Assembly (NCBI GenBank): GCA_964006375.1
Contig: OZ023267.1
Span: 21,325,739 to 21,389,738, forward strand
Source: Tillus elongatus
Taxonomy: Eukaryota; Arthropoda; Insecta; Coleoptera; Cleridae
Reading direction: 5' to 3'
Length of the DNA stretch: 64,000 nucleotides
A model generated the notes under the pieces. The model searched no databases. It had not been told where the DNA came from and saw only the letters and a list, made by a program, of their open reading frames with translations. Position numbers and translations under genes: made by a program. Positions 12,073 through 29,229 of this stretch are shown here, one piece after another (position 1 is the stretch's first letter; each line of letters begins with the position of its first letter).

Positions 12073-12689
12073 GTAAGATATAAAATTAAACTAATTACTT
12101 TCAAAACGTTTCTTACATTTTTATGCTTTAATTGTTGAAATAGGAAAAAAAATGTTCCCACTTCACTTACTGTATTAGTGACACATTATTATTTTTAAGA
12201 ATGCAAACAGAAAATATGTGATTTTCAATGTGAAATATTTAATTACATTTTCACTTTATCAAGTCCAGCCACGATATTCCATAGGCGTAGGTGTGCCCTT
12301 CAAAAGTTACGTTGTGGGAATAATGTTATGTTAGTTTATATACTTAATTAGTTATATTAAAGGAAAGAAAATGTTGCAGATATATAGAGGCATGAATACA
12401 GGTAGCTAAATGTTATTGAAAATAATACAGAAGTTACTGTTTAGTGATTTTCCATTTACATGTAAATCAGATTATATATATTATATAAACCAAGAATAAC
12501 AAAAAAATGCTTTATACCTATGGTAAATCGTTTAAAGTTTATGAATGTGATGTAATTTTTCCCTCGAAAAAACTATTTGTCGAGATGTTGAAGAAAATTC
12601 GTTTCGGTAATTCTTCACTTTGATGTAGGTGGTTAAATCGCAAAGAATCAATAAAACAAAACGTACATATGGCACATTCCTATGGAAAA

Positions 12690-13376
<687 letters not shown>

Positions 13377-13573
13377 AGATTTTTTTAAGTATAAAGAAAT
13401 TAGGAAATGTAAAATTCTTAAAAAAACATCTGTATTCTCATTTCATATAATACAGATGCATACTGTTTTATTTAATTTTTTATTATATATTTTGTAATCT
13501 ATATATCCATGGTTTCTGAATGTACTATTTGTCTTAAATTCCTTTGGTTAATATCAGTATTTTATTAATGCAC

Positions 13574-14313
<740 letters not shown>

Positions 14314-14589
14314 CGAATTTTTATAGGTTGATTCCAGCATAATTTTATCATTATTATTCCATGTATACTAAATCAAGAGGCACTTGAAAGAACAGTGAAA
14401 ATCACTGTTCTGTGTGCTGCACCCATTGACTAATCCAAGGTTACGCCACTGGTCGAGAGAGTTTGGTACCAAGTTGCTTCACTTCCGCCGGTCTTGTTAC
14501 GTGTCCTAAGTTCTCTCTGGTCTAAGCTAAAAAACAATGAGTAGAACTGATAAGGTAAGGTTAAGGTACTGTCAAAGGCAGGCCCTACT

Positions 14590-17040
14590 CTATGGAACAT
14601 GAGATCTTCTACCGTTCTACCTGAATTTGCTATTATCGAAAAAGTTTAGGTCTGCGTTCACTTATTGGCTGACCGAGCCATATGCGTGAGTGGACTATTA
14701 ATTCATAATTCCTGCTATGAAAATATACAACAAATGTATCATTTGACCTTGTTACAGTCGTTTTAGTTTTCAAATATGGGGAAACAATTTCACCAGAAAT
14801 TATTCTAAAGAATAAGCAAAAGTCAGTTTTCATTCTTCGATTGGACAGTGTGGTTAAATTCAATCGCGACATAAGATTATCATTGTAGTCATATTTATAA
14901 TCGTTACAAGGAGTCCCTAATCTATAAGCTGAGCATCTTAAAAATATGTGCTGTACCTTTTCCAGCATCACAGAGTGAGCTTCATAGAAGGGGCTCCAGA
15001 TGACAGAACCATATTCTAATGAAGATCACACTAGTGCGCTATATAACATTTTAAATGATATGGTTGAGAGATCAGATTATACTCTCTGTACATAACCCAG
15101 AAGCCTACGTGATTTCAGAGAAATATTTAGAATGTGTTGAGAGAAACTTAAATTGGTGTCATATAAAGTAGCAAGATCTTTCACAGCAGATAAAGCGGTG
15201 GGGTTTACTGAATTAATGGAATAATTATGGTTAAAGACAGTGTGGTTTCTATCAAAAACCATAAAAAGACACTTTTCTAAATTTAAATCTAGGCAATTGA
15301 CTGAATACCACCGAGCAAGATTATCAATATCACTCTGCAACTCAAGGCAAGCCAAATCATTCCTGACAACCCTGAAAATCTTTAGGTCATCCGCAAATAA
15401 AAGGAACTGGGAAGAATTAAAGCAAGAATACAAATCGTTAATAAATAGGTTAAAAAGAATGGGGCTACAGTGGCTGACCTGTAGTACACCTGATAAGACC
15501 TCAACCGAGTTTGAAATGTTTGCTCCCAATCTTAACAAACTGAGATCTGTTGACTAAAAAGCTACTAATGCAGTCCAAAAGCTTGCCCCGTATTCTATAG
15601 GCATTCACTTTTGCGATAAGTAATTTGTGATTAACCTGATCGAATGCTTTAGGAACATATCAGTGTATATAGAGTGAACCTGATGACCATTCTCGGATGC
15701 ATTTAAAATTACATTTTGATAGGACATCAGATTGGTTATGACCGAGCGTCCTTTCATAAAACCATGTTGTTATTCAATAATAACGTTTTTACATGCGCAA
15801 GTTAGATAGTCGGTGACTAAACAATCCAGCATTTTAGGTAAGGTAGATTGCAAGCAGATACGTCTGTAATTTTTTATATCTTGGTTACAATCAGACTTGT
15901 GAAACGGTCTTAAATAACTAGTCTTCCAGAAGTCAGGAAATACACCCTGATTGAGTGACATGTTGAAAATTATATATGGGGAAACTATAACAGAATAAAT
16001 GCATTGCTTCAGAAGATAAAGTGGGACCCCATCATGACCACCAGAGATTTTACCCTTTAGTAATGATATTTTTGTGAAGACTATTCACTTAGTGTTACAT
16101 TAAGGGTGCTTACACCCGCTTCCATAACATAATCAAGCTCAGGAACAGAACGCAGTAAGATGAGTTATAAACTTCAGAAAATAAATTTACTATGTCACTG
16201 CCTTCCCTGCTTTTTTTATCCCCAAGATACATCTCCGCTGGATAATAGTTCTGACCATCTCTTTGTCTGGCATATTGCCAAAACTATCAAGGATCAGAGG
16301 CAATATTTTCCTCAATCTTGGATATATGTAAAAGTTGACAATCTTCTGTCAACTGTCCACATTGGGCACGCAGTTCAGAAAAACGCACGTAATGATCCCG
16401 ACGCCCTGTCGTTTTAACATTTTGTGGGCAGCCTTCTTTCGGAATGTACTACTCTTTTAATTCATAACTGTACCAGTGAGGAAATGAAGACCCGACACCC
16501 TTCAAGGTCTTCAAAGGGATGAAAGTATACATGGCTGAGTAAAGGATATCGTAGAATTGCTCCACTGCAATATTTACATCAGAACTGTTCAAATATGACT
16601 CCCAGTCCACCGTTAAGATAAGGTGGTTAATTTCATTGTAGTTTTCCCTCTTAAAGTCATAGGTCACCTCGTTTACAGGAAGAGAACACTCCTCCGGAAG
16701 TGAAGATAAGGTAAAAGTAATCGCAGTATGGTGCAGCAGATCAATCGCAGGTGAAGTTTTTAGGTTGGGCAAATCTAAAAACAGTAAATCTAGCAGAGTC
16801 TGATTCTATTTACCACATAGTTATTTTGAAATAAATTAAAATAGCCAAATGATTCACAAACAGTAACGGCAGGAGACCGTAAAGGAGACTTAACAGTCAC
16901 GCCCAGTCTTCCATTAGACCACTCTGCCTCAGGTAGGTTATAGTCACCCGCGAAAATGAAGGTGTAGTCGGTGTAGAGACCCTTTAGCCTTTCAACATCT
17001 AATGTATGTAGATGATACTTATCAATATTAGAATTAGGAG
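14590..17040 (-). pseudogene. CR1/Jockey-like LINE ORF2, degenerate, minus strand
   Basis: Reading from 17040 leftwards, the pieces are: an APE endonuclease end with FIFAGDYNLPEAEW (16920-16960), the linker (16772-16449), the RT start GVFPDFWKTSYLRPFHKS (near 15900), RT motifs with LFNLFINDL and LLFADDLKIF (15538-15380), and a C-terminal domain (14971-14633). The order is that of one ORF2 in several frames with stops. The 5' side ends at the (TA)n tract at 17042. Confidence 0.82.

Positions 17041-17041
<1 letters not shown>

Positions 17042-17113
<72 letters not shown>
17042..17113. repeat. (TA)n microsatellite
   Basis: This pure TA tract of about 72 bp directly abuts the truncated LINE ORF. 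Confidence 0.95.
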
Positions 17114-17114
<1 letters not shown>

Positions 17115-17726
17115 CACCTATCACAAATTTTCTAGTATTATGTTATGATAAATGTTAGTTTTAATGCGCTTAGGCTACTAAATGACATGACACCTGTGTT
17201 ATTTCACTCATCGCCTGCAAATTTAGGACACAGTTTATCAAATATACGTTATATAGACTTAAATTTGCAGTCGATGAGGGTCCTGTTTATCACATAAACG
17301 TTATATAGACCTAAATTTGCAGTCGATGAAGAACTGAATAATAACCCAAGTTAATATCAGGTTATTGTTGTTTGTGCAGTTATTCACCAAAATAGTTTAC
17401 TCGATTGCACAGAGCGTGGAAACGATTTCATTTTTTATGCAAATAATCAATTTGCTCATAGAACAGCAGAATTATTTCATCATCATTTCGATAAGCATGC
17501 TTTGGAGTCGTGGAAAATGTTTATAAGAGACCAGGTCTGTTTGTAATAAAAAACGCAGCGCTGAAAGAAATGAAGCGGTAAGTGGCAGTTCTTGGTCACA
17601 GGTTGCTTTGAACCCCAACGAATACTGGCAATACTGGCAAGTGAAAAAAAGTTATAGATCCTATGTTATTGCATTTATGCATTTTATATCGAAATCTAAT
17701 GCACGTTTCTAAGAAAAAAATTATGA
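17114..17726. other. Unassigned, with a 51-bp tandem duplication
   Basis: Two copies of a 51-bp unit containing gttatatagac and aatttgcagtcgatga lie at about 17230-17335. Nothing else is recognised, and no convincing exon was found. Confidence 0.5.
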
Positions 17727-17881
17727 ACGCAGCAAGTGCATTGTAGTAGTGAATTTGCTTTAAATTTCAATAACTCAATTACCCCAAGGTTCGTTGGCTA
17801 GGAAACTAGTTTTGTCGGAAACATTTTAAATTAATTTTTGTACATTTTCAAACAACAAAATTTAGTTAAATATGGTATGGC

Positions 17882-17960
<79 letters not shown>
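17727..17960 (-). repeat. HINE-like repeat half ending in (TA)n
   Basis: It begins with the terminal block gaacgcagcaagtgcattg in minus orientation. It contains the GGTTCGTTGGCTAGG segment of the 310-bp subunit and runs into (TA)n at about 17884-17960, which a mariner-like element then interrupts. Confidence 0.75.
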
Positions 17961-17964
<4 letters not shown>

Positions 17965-18254
17965 GTGGCGCATTGAAAACGAAACATACCGATTTGCGTC
18001 CAGATAAATTTTTTTTAAGAAACGCTGAAACACGTCAATTTTAATATTGAGGAGGACATGTTTTGACATAAAACTCAATTTTGTCACATCAACCCCTTAA
18101 GGGTGGTGATAACAACCCTTATATTTTAAATAGGGAACATGGGTTGAGTGTTACATAATTTGAAAGCTCCTTCTTTTTTTGAATCCAGCACAATAATTTT
18201 TTTGGAAGTTTTATCAACTCGTTTAAAAATTATTCACAGTTGAAGATGCAAAAA

Positions 18255-18362
18255 CGCATTTCACTCATTCCGATAAGAAATGTGCTGATAGTCAATGTTT
18301 TGTTGGTTTGTAAACAAAAAATTGACTATCAGAACATTTCTTATCGGAATGAGAGAAATGCG
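18255..18362. repeat. Inverted repeat inside the mariner-like left end
   Basis: Arms of about 42 bp (18255-18296 and 18320-18362) carrying attccgataagaaatgt and its reverse complement flank a loop of about 23 bp. It lies just upstream of the transposase start. Confidence 0.75.
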
Positions 18363-18426
18363 GTTTATTATTTCAGTTTATCGGTCGGTTTGATACTCGA
18401 TAGTACTACCGAAAATTAATTTCACA

Positions 18427-19190
18427 ATGGTGTTTTCTGTAGAAGAAAGAGTTGAAATAATTACTCTTTTTTTCAAAAACGATGACTGTGCCAACCGTAC
18501 CGAAAATTTGTTTAATGAACGACATCCGAACAGACATGTTAACAGAAAATACATTTTGGAGTTAGTTGCAAAGTTTCGACAAAGTGGTTCAGTAGCCAAC
18601 AAAAACGGGACCCTGAACGTGAATTTCCGGTTAGAAATGAGACTACTGAGATTGAAGTTTTAGGACAAATTGCTGCAGACCCAACTTTGAGCACCAGAAA
18701 ATTGGCCGCTGTTTCAAACATCAAAAGAAGAACTATTCAACGAATATTGAAGCATCATAAATTTCACCCGTATAAAATTCATCTTGTATAACAAAGAATG
18801 AAAATGATTTTGATCGGCGGCTTGAGTTTTGTAAAGTTATGACTGCATAAATAGCTGATAACTGGAACTTTCTGTTCAATATCTGTTTTTCCGACGATGT
18901 ACGTTTTTTTTAAACTCCACAGTCAATAGTCATAATTGTCGTTATTGGGCAGATAATAATCCAAGAAATTTTCACGAAGTCCACACTCAAACTCCACAGA
19001 AATGAATGTCTGGACTGGCATTTTTGGAGACCGTTTAATCGGACCGGAGTCTCTGGAAGAATTACGATGACGCATTGTTGAAGAATGCCATCTAATAACT
19101 CCCATAAATGCTCCAGAATGTCAGAGCTCGTTTTGAACAGAATTTGTACTTTTGTATCGAAGCTGGTGGTCAATAATTTGAACACTTACT
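18427..19190 (+). pseudogene. DUF4817-type Tc1/mariner transposase relic
   Basis: It opens MVFSVEERVEIITLFFKND, the N-terminal helix-turn-helix (DUF4817) of a common insect mariner group, then LFNERHPNRHVNRKYI. After a frameshift near 18610 it reads ADPTLSTRKLAA and IKRRTIQRILKHH. Later blocks include MNVWTGIFGDRLIGP (about 19000-19045) and IEAGGQ near 19160. Frameshifts and stops disrupt the DDE core, so it is inactive. Confidence 0.8.
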
Positions 19191-19571
19191 TAACTGAATA
19201 AACATTTTTGAACGTTTAGTTTTGTTTTTTAGTTTTTTTTTTATAACGAAAAATTGACTAATTAGTGAATTTCTTATCACAATGAATGAAATACGCTCTT
19301 GCAACTCCAACTGTGAATAATTTTTAAACGAGTTGATAAAACTTCCAAAAAATTTGTGTGCTGAATTCAGAAAAGAAAGAGTTTTCATATGATGTAACAC
19401 TCGACCCATGTTCCCTATTTAAAATATAAGGGTTGTTATCACCACCCTTAAGGGGTTGATGTGACAAAGTTGAGTTTTATGTCAAAACATGTCCCCCTCA
19501 ATATTAAAATTGACGTTTCAGCGTTTATTAAAAAAAAAAACTCTGGACGCAAATCGGTCTGTTTCGTTTTC

Positions 19572-20012
<441 letters not shown>

Positions 20013-20362
20013 AAATATTTATTTAGAAGGTCAATAGTTCAATGTAACATTATATAATGGTGTCTGATACATTAAGCTAATGAGATTTTATAACCAAGAA
20101 AAATTACCTACAAACACTCAACAATTATTGGGAAAAACGTTGTATGTTTGTGAATCATTTACTTTTACGGGGTATCTGCGATGTTTTATGTTATAAATGA
20201 TGAAAAGGTAATAATTATAGTTTACCTGTATGACTACGTCTGGCAGTGAATGTAACTTTTTTGCAGGTATTTCCAAAAAAATCCCCGACAATGTCATAAA
20301 AGCTTATATACCACCAACGACCTGTGGTGTTTATTAGTTTTGAAAAGGTCGCGGTTGTAGAT

Positions 20363-20471
20363 ATGTATTGTTTGATTATTAGTGCTTTCTTTCTGTCAGC
20401 TTTAAGTAGTCGTGTTTGTAATGCCTTCACACTCGAGTATCGTACCAACAATAATTACGACTTAAATGAAG
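20363..20471 (+). CDS. Candidate first coding exon with signal peptide
   Basis: ATG at 20363 encodes 36 residues: [20 protein letters not shown], then [16 protein letters not shown]. The exon ends at a good G|GTAAGA donor (20471/20472) in phase 1. The first 21 residues look like a signal peptide with a cleavage site after NA. A TATATA-like box lies near 20310, about 50 bp upstream of the ATG. No matching second exon was found; repeats follow at once. It could be the start of a secreted-protein gene whose other exons lie beyond repeats, or a decayed copy. I do not recognise the family. Confidence 0.4.
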
Positions 20472-20544
20472 GTAAGATTATTATTTCACTTCAAAATGTA
20501 TTCAAAACCTCGAAAATATTTCGTAAATGTGTTACTTATCTTAC

Positions 20545-21042
<498 letters not shown>

Positions 21043-21203
21043 TGTTTTTTTGTGAATTTTCTTTAAAAAATTCACAAACGACGAGATCCCGACTTTTGAA
21101 TTGTGAAAAAATTCCTTCAAATGAGCGCTAATTAGGCCCCCTAGAACACATATCCGGGGTCAGTTTTAATTTTTATATGTTTATATATATATATATATAT
21201 ATA

Positions 21204-23845
<2,642 letters not shown>

Positions 23846-24118
23846 CACACCGATAACTCAAAAAATAATAAGCCGATTTTGATTAAGTTTGATGAATACC
23901 TTCCTTTTGCAAGTGGTTTGGATAAGTTCGTTAGTCAGGAAAATCGGCCTAGGTTTTCCCGGAAAATTTTGTGTTTTCTTTTGAAATAAAATATCTCCGG
24001 AAATACCAAAGTGAGGGCAACCAATGAATGAGGTCTGCATGATGCATTCTCCTCTCCTGTATCCAAAAACAAACAAAAACAAAAATACAAAAAATTAGTA
24101 TAGCGCACTAACGAGTTC

Positions 24119-24310
<192 letters not shown>

Positions 24311-24640
24311 TAAATAGGCAGCTCTTAAAACTAAGCTTAATTATAAAAATTATTTACTGACTCTTATAATATTTGTCAGCCGTTATCACTATACGTTCGT
24401 AAACATCTTGGACTATTTCGTTGGCCAGCCACACTGGACCTGTTTTCTTTGTAAACATTTTCTTTTAAGAAAATTGTCAGTATCCAAAAACAATATATTT
24501 ATTATGTTGCCTTTATCATCATAGTAAGATGTCCCAAAATTCACAACTTCCAGGTCAATGGAATGTAGTTATCACCACTAAAAATTGTTTTCTTGAGTTG
24601 GCGAGGGGGGGGGGGAGGGTGGTAAATAGGCATATAGAAC
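24311..24640. other. Unassigned, includes a G-run
   Basis: No gene or known repeat is seen. A G-rich run at about 24602-24623 (13 near-continuous G) could form a G-quadruplex. Confidence 0.45.
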
Positions 24641-25216
24641 TGCATATGGTTTGTAAGACTAGATGCATTCTCGCAACAATTAGAACCGTAGACCGGTTTC
24701 GCTCTCATTAGAGCTCCTCGGTACGACATACCAATTGTAGCAAAAATGCACCAAAAGTGAGTGGTAGACGTGCCGCCACCTAGTTGCGGAACCAAGTAGT
24801 ATGTTGTCACGCCAGCTCCAGATAACACAAAGTGTTAAAAAAATTGAGACTGTATACAACTAACTAACAATTTAGAAAATCCACTACTCACTTATTTTAA
24901 GGCTGGCTATACTATAGCCGTATTACTTTTGGTGCATTTTTGCTACAATTGGTATGCCGTGCTAAGGAGCTCTAATGAGAGCGAAACCGGTCTACGGTTC
25001 TAATTGTTGCGAGCATGCATCTAGTCTTACATACTTTGTACCTATGTTGGGGTAGAAATGGGCCAGGGCTGACAATTTTCTAAATTGTTGGTTAGTTGTA
25101 TACAGTTTCTATTTTTTAACACTTTGTGTTATCTGGAGCTGGCGTGACAACATACTACTTGGTTCCGCAACAAGGTGGCAGCACGTCCACCACTCACTTA
25201 GTATTGCATATGGTTT
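24641..25216 (+). mobile_element. Foldback element copy 2 with 12-bp flanking direct repeats
   Basis: The direct repeat tgcatatggttt at 24641-24652 and 25205-25216 brackets a 552-bp insert. The insert starts GTAAGACTAGATGCATTC and ends CCACCACTCACTTAGTAT. It contains inverted blocks around AGAACCGTAGACCGG and AACACAAAGTGTTA. It is the same element as at 2162-2773, in the opposite orientation. No ORF is present. Confidence 0.87.
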
Positions 25217-25486
25217 AGTATGAATTTAACTTTTATAAACCAAAAACTTGTTAATGGCTAACTGGGCCAAATTACCAAAACTAAAAATAAGTTTTTGTCA
25301 AGAAAAAGAAAGAGGATAATTAGAAAATGACCTATACGTACTAAATAGACTAAATGCATTGCCTTTCATAGGGGTCTGTCAAATGTTTAATCTGTTGATA
25401 ATCAGACCTAATTTCCACATTTAAAAATTAAAATATTTTTTTTGGTGTAATATTCGCTTCTATATTACAATATTTACTTAATCGCT
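25217..25486. other. Unassigned AT-rich spacer
   Basis: No gene, known repeat or clear structure seen. Confidence 0.5.
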
Positions 25487-25859
25487 TTTATTTAACTTTT
25501 TGTTTTGTTTTTTACTTTGTCGGCATCTTTTCGCGATTATCATCAATCACCGACGCCAGGGAGCAGTTTCACCTCACTATCCTGGACATTTTACCGAACC
25601 CCTGTATTTCTGTAAGAACGGTATGGATCTTAAACGTGCCTAACATCGCTGTACATTGGAGCGACGGCCTTACGCCCGTTGCGAAGGGCGAAACATGCAG
25701 AGACCCAACTTTCTTATATTCAATGCCACAACCTCGGTTGATGTTAATTTATTACAGTATGTAATGTAAAAGTGAAAGGAAAACTCTGGGAATCGACGCC
25801 TTCGCTTCAGAAGCACACGCTCTTACCCATGGACCACCGATGCTCCCTTTATTTAACTT
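25487..25859 (-). mobile_element. tRNA-derived SINE with 12-bp TSD
   Basis: The minus strand begins near 25847 with a tRNA-like head: GGTGGTCCATGGGTAAGAGC (box A-like) and GGCGTCGATTCCC (box B-like, 25788-25800). A body of about 280 bp and an A/C-rich tail (CAAAACAAAA) follow. The element is flanked by tttatttaactt at 25487-25498 and 25848-25859. It is non-coding and is presumably mobilised by a LINE. Confidence 0.7.
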
Positions 25860-25979
25860 CGCTTGTTAGTATGTTGGTTGGTTAGTTAGTATTTTGAGCT
25901 CAAATTTTTGAAGTAAATTTTTAATCAGTTCCCCTTATCGGATTGGGTTAAAATTTGATACAAGTGTATAACTCAGGTG

Positions 25980-26385
25980 ACAATGAAACATACATTGTCT
26001 GTCATTAACATAATTACAATACGTCGGAAGCACCAAGATGGCGGATTGTTTCTTTTCTCACAATCTCCCTGACACCGTATTAAATTGAAGAGATTTACGA
26101 ATATAATAGTAGGCTAGGTAACATTTTCATCAAATTAAAATGGCGCGACGTAATAGGGCCAGATTCACATTTCTCAACAACCCCCTTGATATTGGTATCA
26201 AGTGAAAGGGCTTTACGAGTAAATACAGTAGACTAGGTGACGCAATGTGGTGGACGACGCAAGATCACGGAATATATGTTTCCTCACAACCCCCTTGTCA
26301 TGAGTATCAAAAGAAAGGGCTTCACAAGTAAACTACAGTGAGCTAGGTAAAGCTTTCATAAATTAACAGAATATATATATTTTTT
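25980..26385 (+). repeat. Degenerate tandem repeat, about 110-bp period
   Basis: Units share CTCACAACCCCCTTG..., GGTATCAAGTGAAAGGGCTT and ACTAGGTGACG-like blocks (for example near 26182 and 26291). A further unit (CATGGGTATCAAATAGAAAG) continues at about 28826-28890, on the far side of the LINE, so the LINE interrupted the array. Confidence 0.65.
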
Positions 26386-26394
26386 TATTTTTTT

Positions 26395-28810
26395 ATTTTA
26401 ACAACACACTACGAGGGCTTACAGCCTAAATAATATCGTGCTATGGGTGTCGACAAGGAGGAAAGAGGCAACTTGTTAATTCTGGATTTGAAGGTTTGGA
26501 GGTTCGGGGGAGAAGGAAGAGCATGTGCCGGCAAGAAATTCCACAACTTGGAAGTCCTCGGGACAAAAGAGCGGGCATAACAAGATGTTCTATGTCTGGT
26601 GACCTGGACAGTAAAAGGGTGCATTCGCTCTGTTCCCCTGGTAGATCTGTTGGGGGCAGCAGGTGGAGGAACTATGAAAGAAAGCTCCTCTGAGCAGTGC
26701 CCGTGCAGATATCTATAAAAGAGAGAGGTCACCAACGGCACGTCGGTGAGCAAGGGATGGCAGCCTTTGGGTGAGGGTAGGGTCACCGATGAGACGTATA
26801 GCTCTCTTCTGAATGGAGTCCAGGATAGCGAGTGTAGAAGCGGCAGCAGCACCCCAGATGTGGGAGCAGTATTCGAGGTTTGGTTTTATTTGTGAAGTAT
26901 ATAAAGTATAGAGATTAGCTGGTGAAAAGTATTTGCGAGCCCGGAAGAGGAAACCTAATTTCTTAGCAGCCGCTTCTGCAATTGATGTGACATGTTGGTG
27001 CCAATTGAGATTTCGATTCACAGAGATGCCAACAAGTGAAAAGGACTCATTACTTTGAATAACTTGGTTGTTTATTGTGATGGGTCTAGGGCTGGTGTAT
27101 CTCTTATGAGAAAGAAAGATTGTGATTTGGTAGGGTTGAATTGTACAAGATTTCTACTTCCCCAGTCTAATATTTTTTGGAGATCCACGGAGATAGAACC
27201 CTCCATGAGTCTGCGATCCTCATCTAGTTGGGCTAAAGAGACAGGCCTAGAATATTGTATATTGGAGTGGAGGGTGCTGTCGTCCGCGTAACTGTGAACT
27301 GGGTTGGATGTGCTAGAGAGGAGGTCATTGATGTGGAGAAAAAACAAAGTAGGGGCTAAAGCTGAACCTTGAGGAACTCCTGCATTAATTGGATACCGTT
27401 TAGAGGAATGGCCATCCACGACAACAGAAATGCTCCGGTTGGAGAGGAAATTTGCTGTCCACGTACAGAGTTTTGGTGGTAGGCCATAGGCCGGAAGTTT
27501 ATTAAGCAGCGCTGCGTGCCAGACCTGGTCGAATGCTTTGGATATGTCTAGAACGACAATCTGGGATTCACCGTGTATTTCCATAGACTTGTTCCAAGAA
27601 CGGGTGACAAAGGAAAGGAGGTCGGCAGTTGATCTGCGCTGACGGAATCCATACTGCCTGTCGTGGATTAGACTGTTTTTCAAGAAATTTTAGTAATTAG
27701 GTGTTTATATACTTTTCCATCACTTTAGAGAGGACTGAAAGGGGAGAAATAGGCCTGTAGTTGCTAGGAAGAGCTTTCGATCCTTTCTTGAGGACGGGTT
27801 GTACTCGAGCAGTTTTCCAGTTACTAGGGAATATGCCTCTATTGTAAGATGTCTGAAACAGACGAGTCAAGACAGGAGCAAGTTCTGGTACGCATTTTTT
27901 GAGATCAATTGCTGGGATCTCGTCAAGGCCAGAGGCTTTCCTGGTATTAAGAGAAGAGAGCATCTTTAGTACCTTTCTAGTTTAGGGACTCTTGGTGGTT
28001 GAACATTTGGAGGTGGATTGAGAGTAGAATTGCCGGTGAACAACGAGGCAAAAAGTTCAGCGTTTCCCAGGGCGGTAGAAACAATTTCATCCCCTGAGAC
28101 AAGAGGTGGGAACGTGCTCTTGCAAAAATTATTCGCAATAGATTTAGCAAGAGTCCAGAAGGGTTTGCGGCCGCTGGAGCTTAAGAGGACTTGGTTTTTG
28201 ATGTGATTATTAAACGAGTTTTTTGCCTCAGAAAGAATGCGGACATAGCGGTTTTTTGCGTCGTTAAATGCTTGACGGTTTTCTTGACTGGGATTGTGTA
28301 GAAGCTTTTTGTGAGCTTTGACCTTTTCAACTCTGGCCTTGTCACAGGATTTAGAGAACCAGGGCTCTTGAGTGGCTGCAGAGGTTTTCTGTGTACGTGG
28401 AATAAATAATTCCATGGCAGCTTGGATAATTTCGGTGACGTTTTGTGAGATATCAGAGGGGTCAGGATGAGAGAAGTAGACAGACGCCCATGGAAATGAG
28501 GAAAAGTAATCTCGCATTTCGTCCCAGTTCGCGGAATCGTAGTGTCAAACGATACGTGGGTGTGATGACTGTGTGACCTCCGGTTGCATTGCACAGGAAG
28601 CAGTGACAATGCCGTGGTCTGAGCGACCCAGGGAGGCGGCTACTAATATCTTATAGCAGTCAGGATTTGTAGTAAGGAGGAGATCCAAGGGATTTGAGCT
28701 GTGTGTTGGGATGCGAGGAAAGTAAGTAGGTTGCTGAATCATATTGGCTAAAGAATTGCTGACTGCAAAGGCCTCCGCTGCTCTTCCTTGTGGATCGGTT
28801 TTTGCTTTCT
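26395..28810 (-). mobile_element. Jockey-like LINE, copy B (5'-truncated)
   Basis: From 28810 leftwards: end of the endonuclease, linker (WASVYFSHPDPSDISQNV), RT start (NYRPISPLSVLSKVMEKY), RT core (VPQGSALAPTLFFLHINDLL and HSYADDSTLHS, 27683-27072), and C-terminal domain ending SKLWNFLPAHALPSP (26852-26409). The ORF is broken into four frames. The 3' end is at the A-rich tail (T-rich on +) near 26395. Confidence 0.9.
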
Positions 28811-29131
28811 CAAGAACCTTTCTTGACATGGGTATCAAATAGAAAGTCGTCACGAGTGAAATGTATAGTAGGCTGGGTGGCACTTTCATAAATTCAATAT
28901 GACAATTTTTTTCGTTGTATATTATTTGCTGTGATTTTTATTATTTTATCCAGTTTGGTATAATGTGACCACTCTTAGAGAATCACACAAAGTATTTATT
29001 TGGTATGTTATAGACGGTCTGGTCCATGAGATATTTAATGTGAACTTTTGACATTAGATTATTTAGGAGATAACAAGTTATTTACCCACTCGCGTGTAGG
29101 TCAACACACAAAACAGAGCGTAGAGTTTGCA
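28811..29131. other. Tandem-repeat remainder and upstream flank of the CBM39-like gene
   Basis: To about 28900 this continues the 110-bp tandem repeat. The rest is AT-rich with no recognised feature and may include the promoter of the gene at 29230, but I see no clear TATA box. Confidence 0.4.
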
Positions 29132-29156
29132 AAATAAATATCGGGGATATTTATTT
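29132..29156. promoter_or_regulatory. Perfect 11-bp-arm palindrome upstream of CBM39-like gene
   Basis: AAATAAATATC and GATATTTATTT flank GGG, about 75 bp before the start codon at 29230. It is outside the recognised repeats. Function is unknown; a transcription-factor site or a chance AT-rich palindrome are both possible. Confidence 0.35.
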
Positions 29157-29229
29157 AATTCCCTGTGGTAGAACCCGTATTTCTAAACGTTTAATGTTGT
29201 GATATTTTATTGTGGGCGTCGTTTAAAAG

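Larger units (their letters stand above)
17961..19571 (+). mobile_element. DUF4817/mariner-like transposon with long TIRs
   Basis: Both ends carry gaaaacgaaacataccgat-type sequence followed by inverted repeats of about 300 bp (17968 onward versus up to 19571), including ccccttaagggtggtgataa. The left end sits in a (TA)n tract, as expected for TA-targeting mariners. The right end has lost the outer few bases and joins a palindromic repeat. A transposase relic lies inside. Confidence 0.82.

Noticed and set aside
18427..18663. ORF starting MVFSVEERVEIITLF as a host DNA-binding gene
   Set aside because: It lies inside long terminal inverted repeats and continues, frameshifted, into transposase motifs.
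24602..24623. G-run as a regulatory G-quadruplex
   Set aside because: It is an isolated homopolymer-like run with no gene nearby; recorded only as a structural note.
25788..25847. A functional tRNA gene on the minus strand
   Set aside because: Acceptor and anticodon stems do not pair well, and the sequence continues into a SINE body with A-rich tail and TSD.
26496..26693. Arg/Ser-rich + strand ORFs (also 38789, 61278)
   Set aside because: They are antisense shadows of the Jockey-like ORF2 C-terminus, repeated at every LINE copy.
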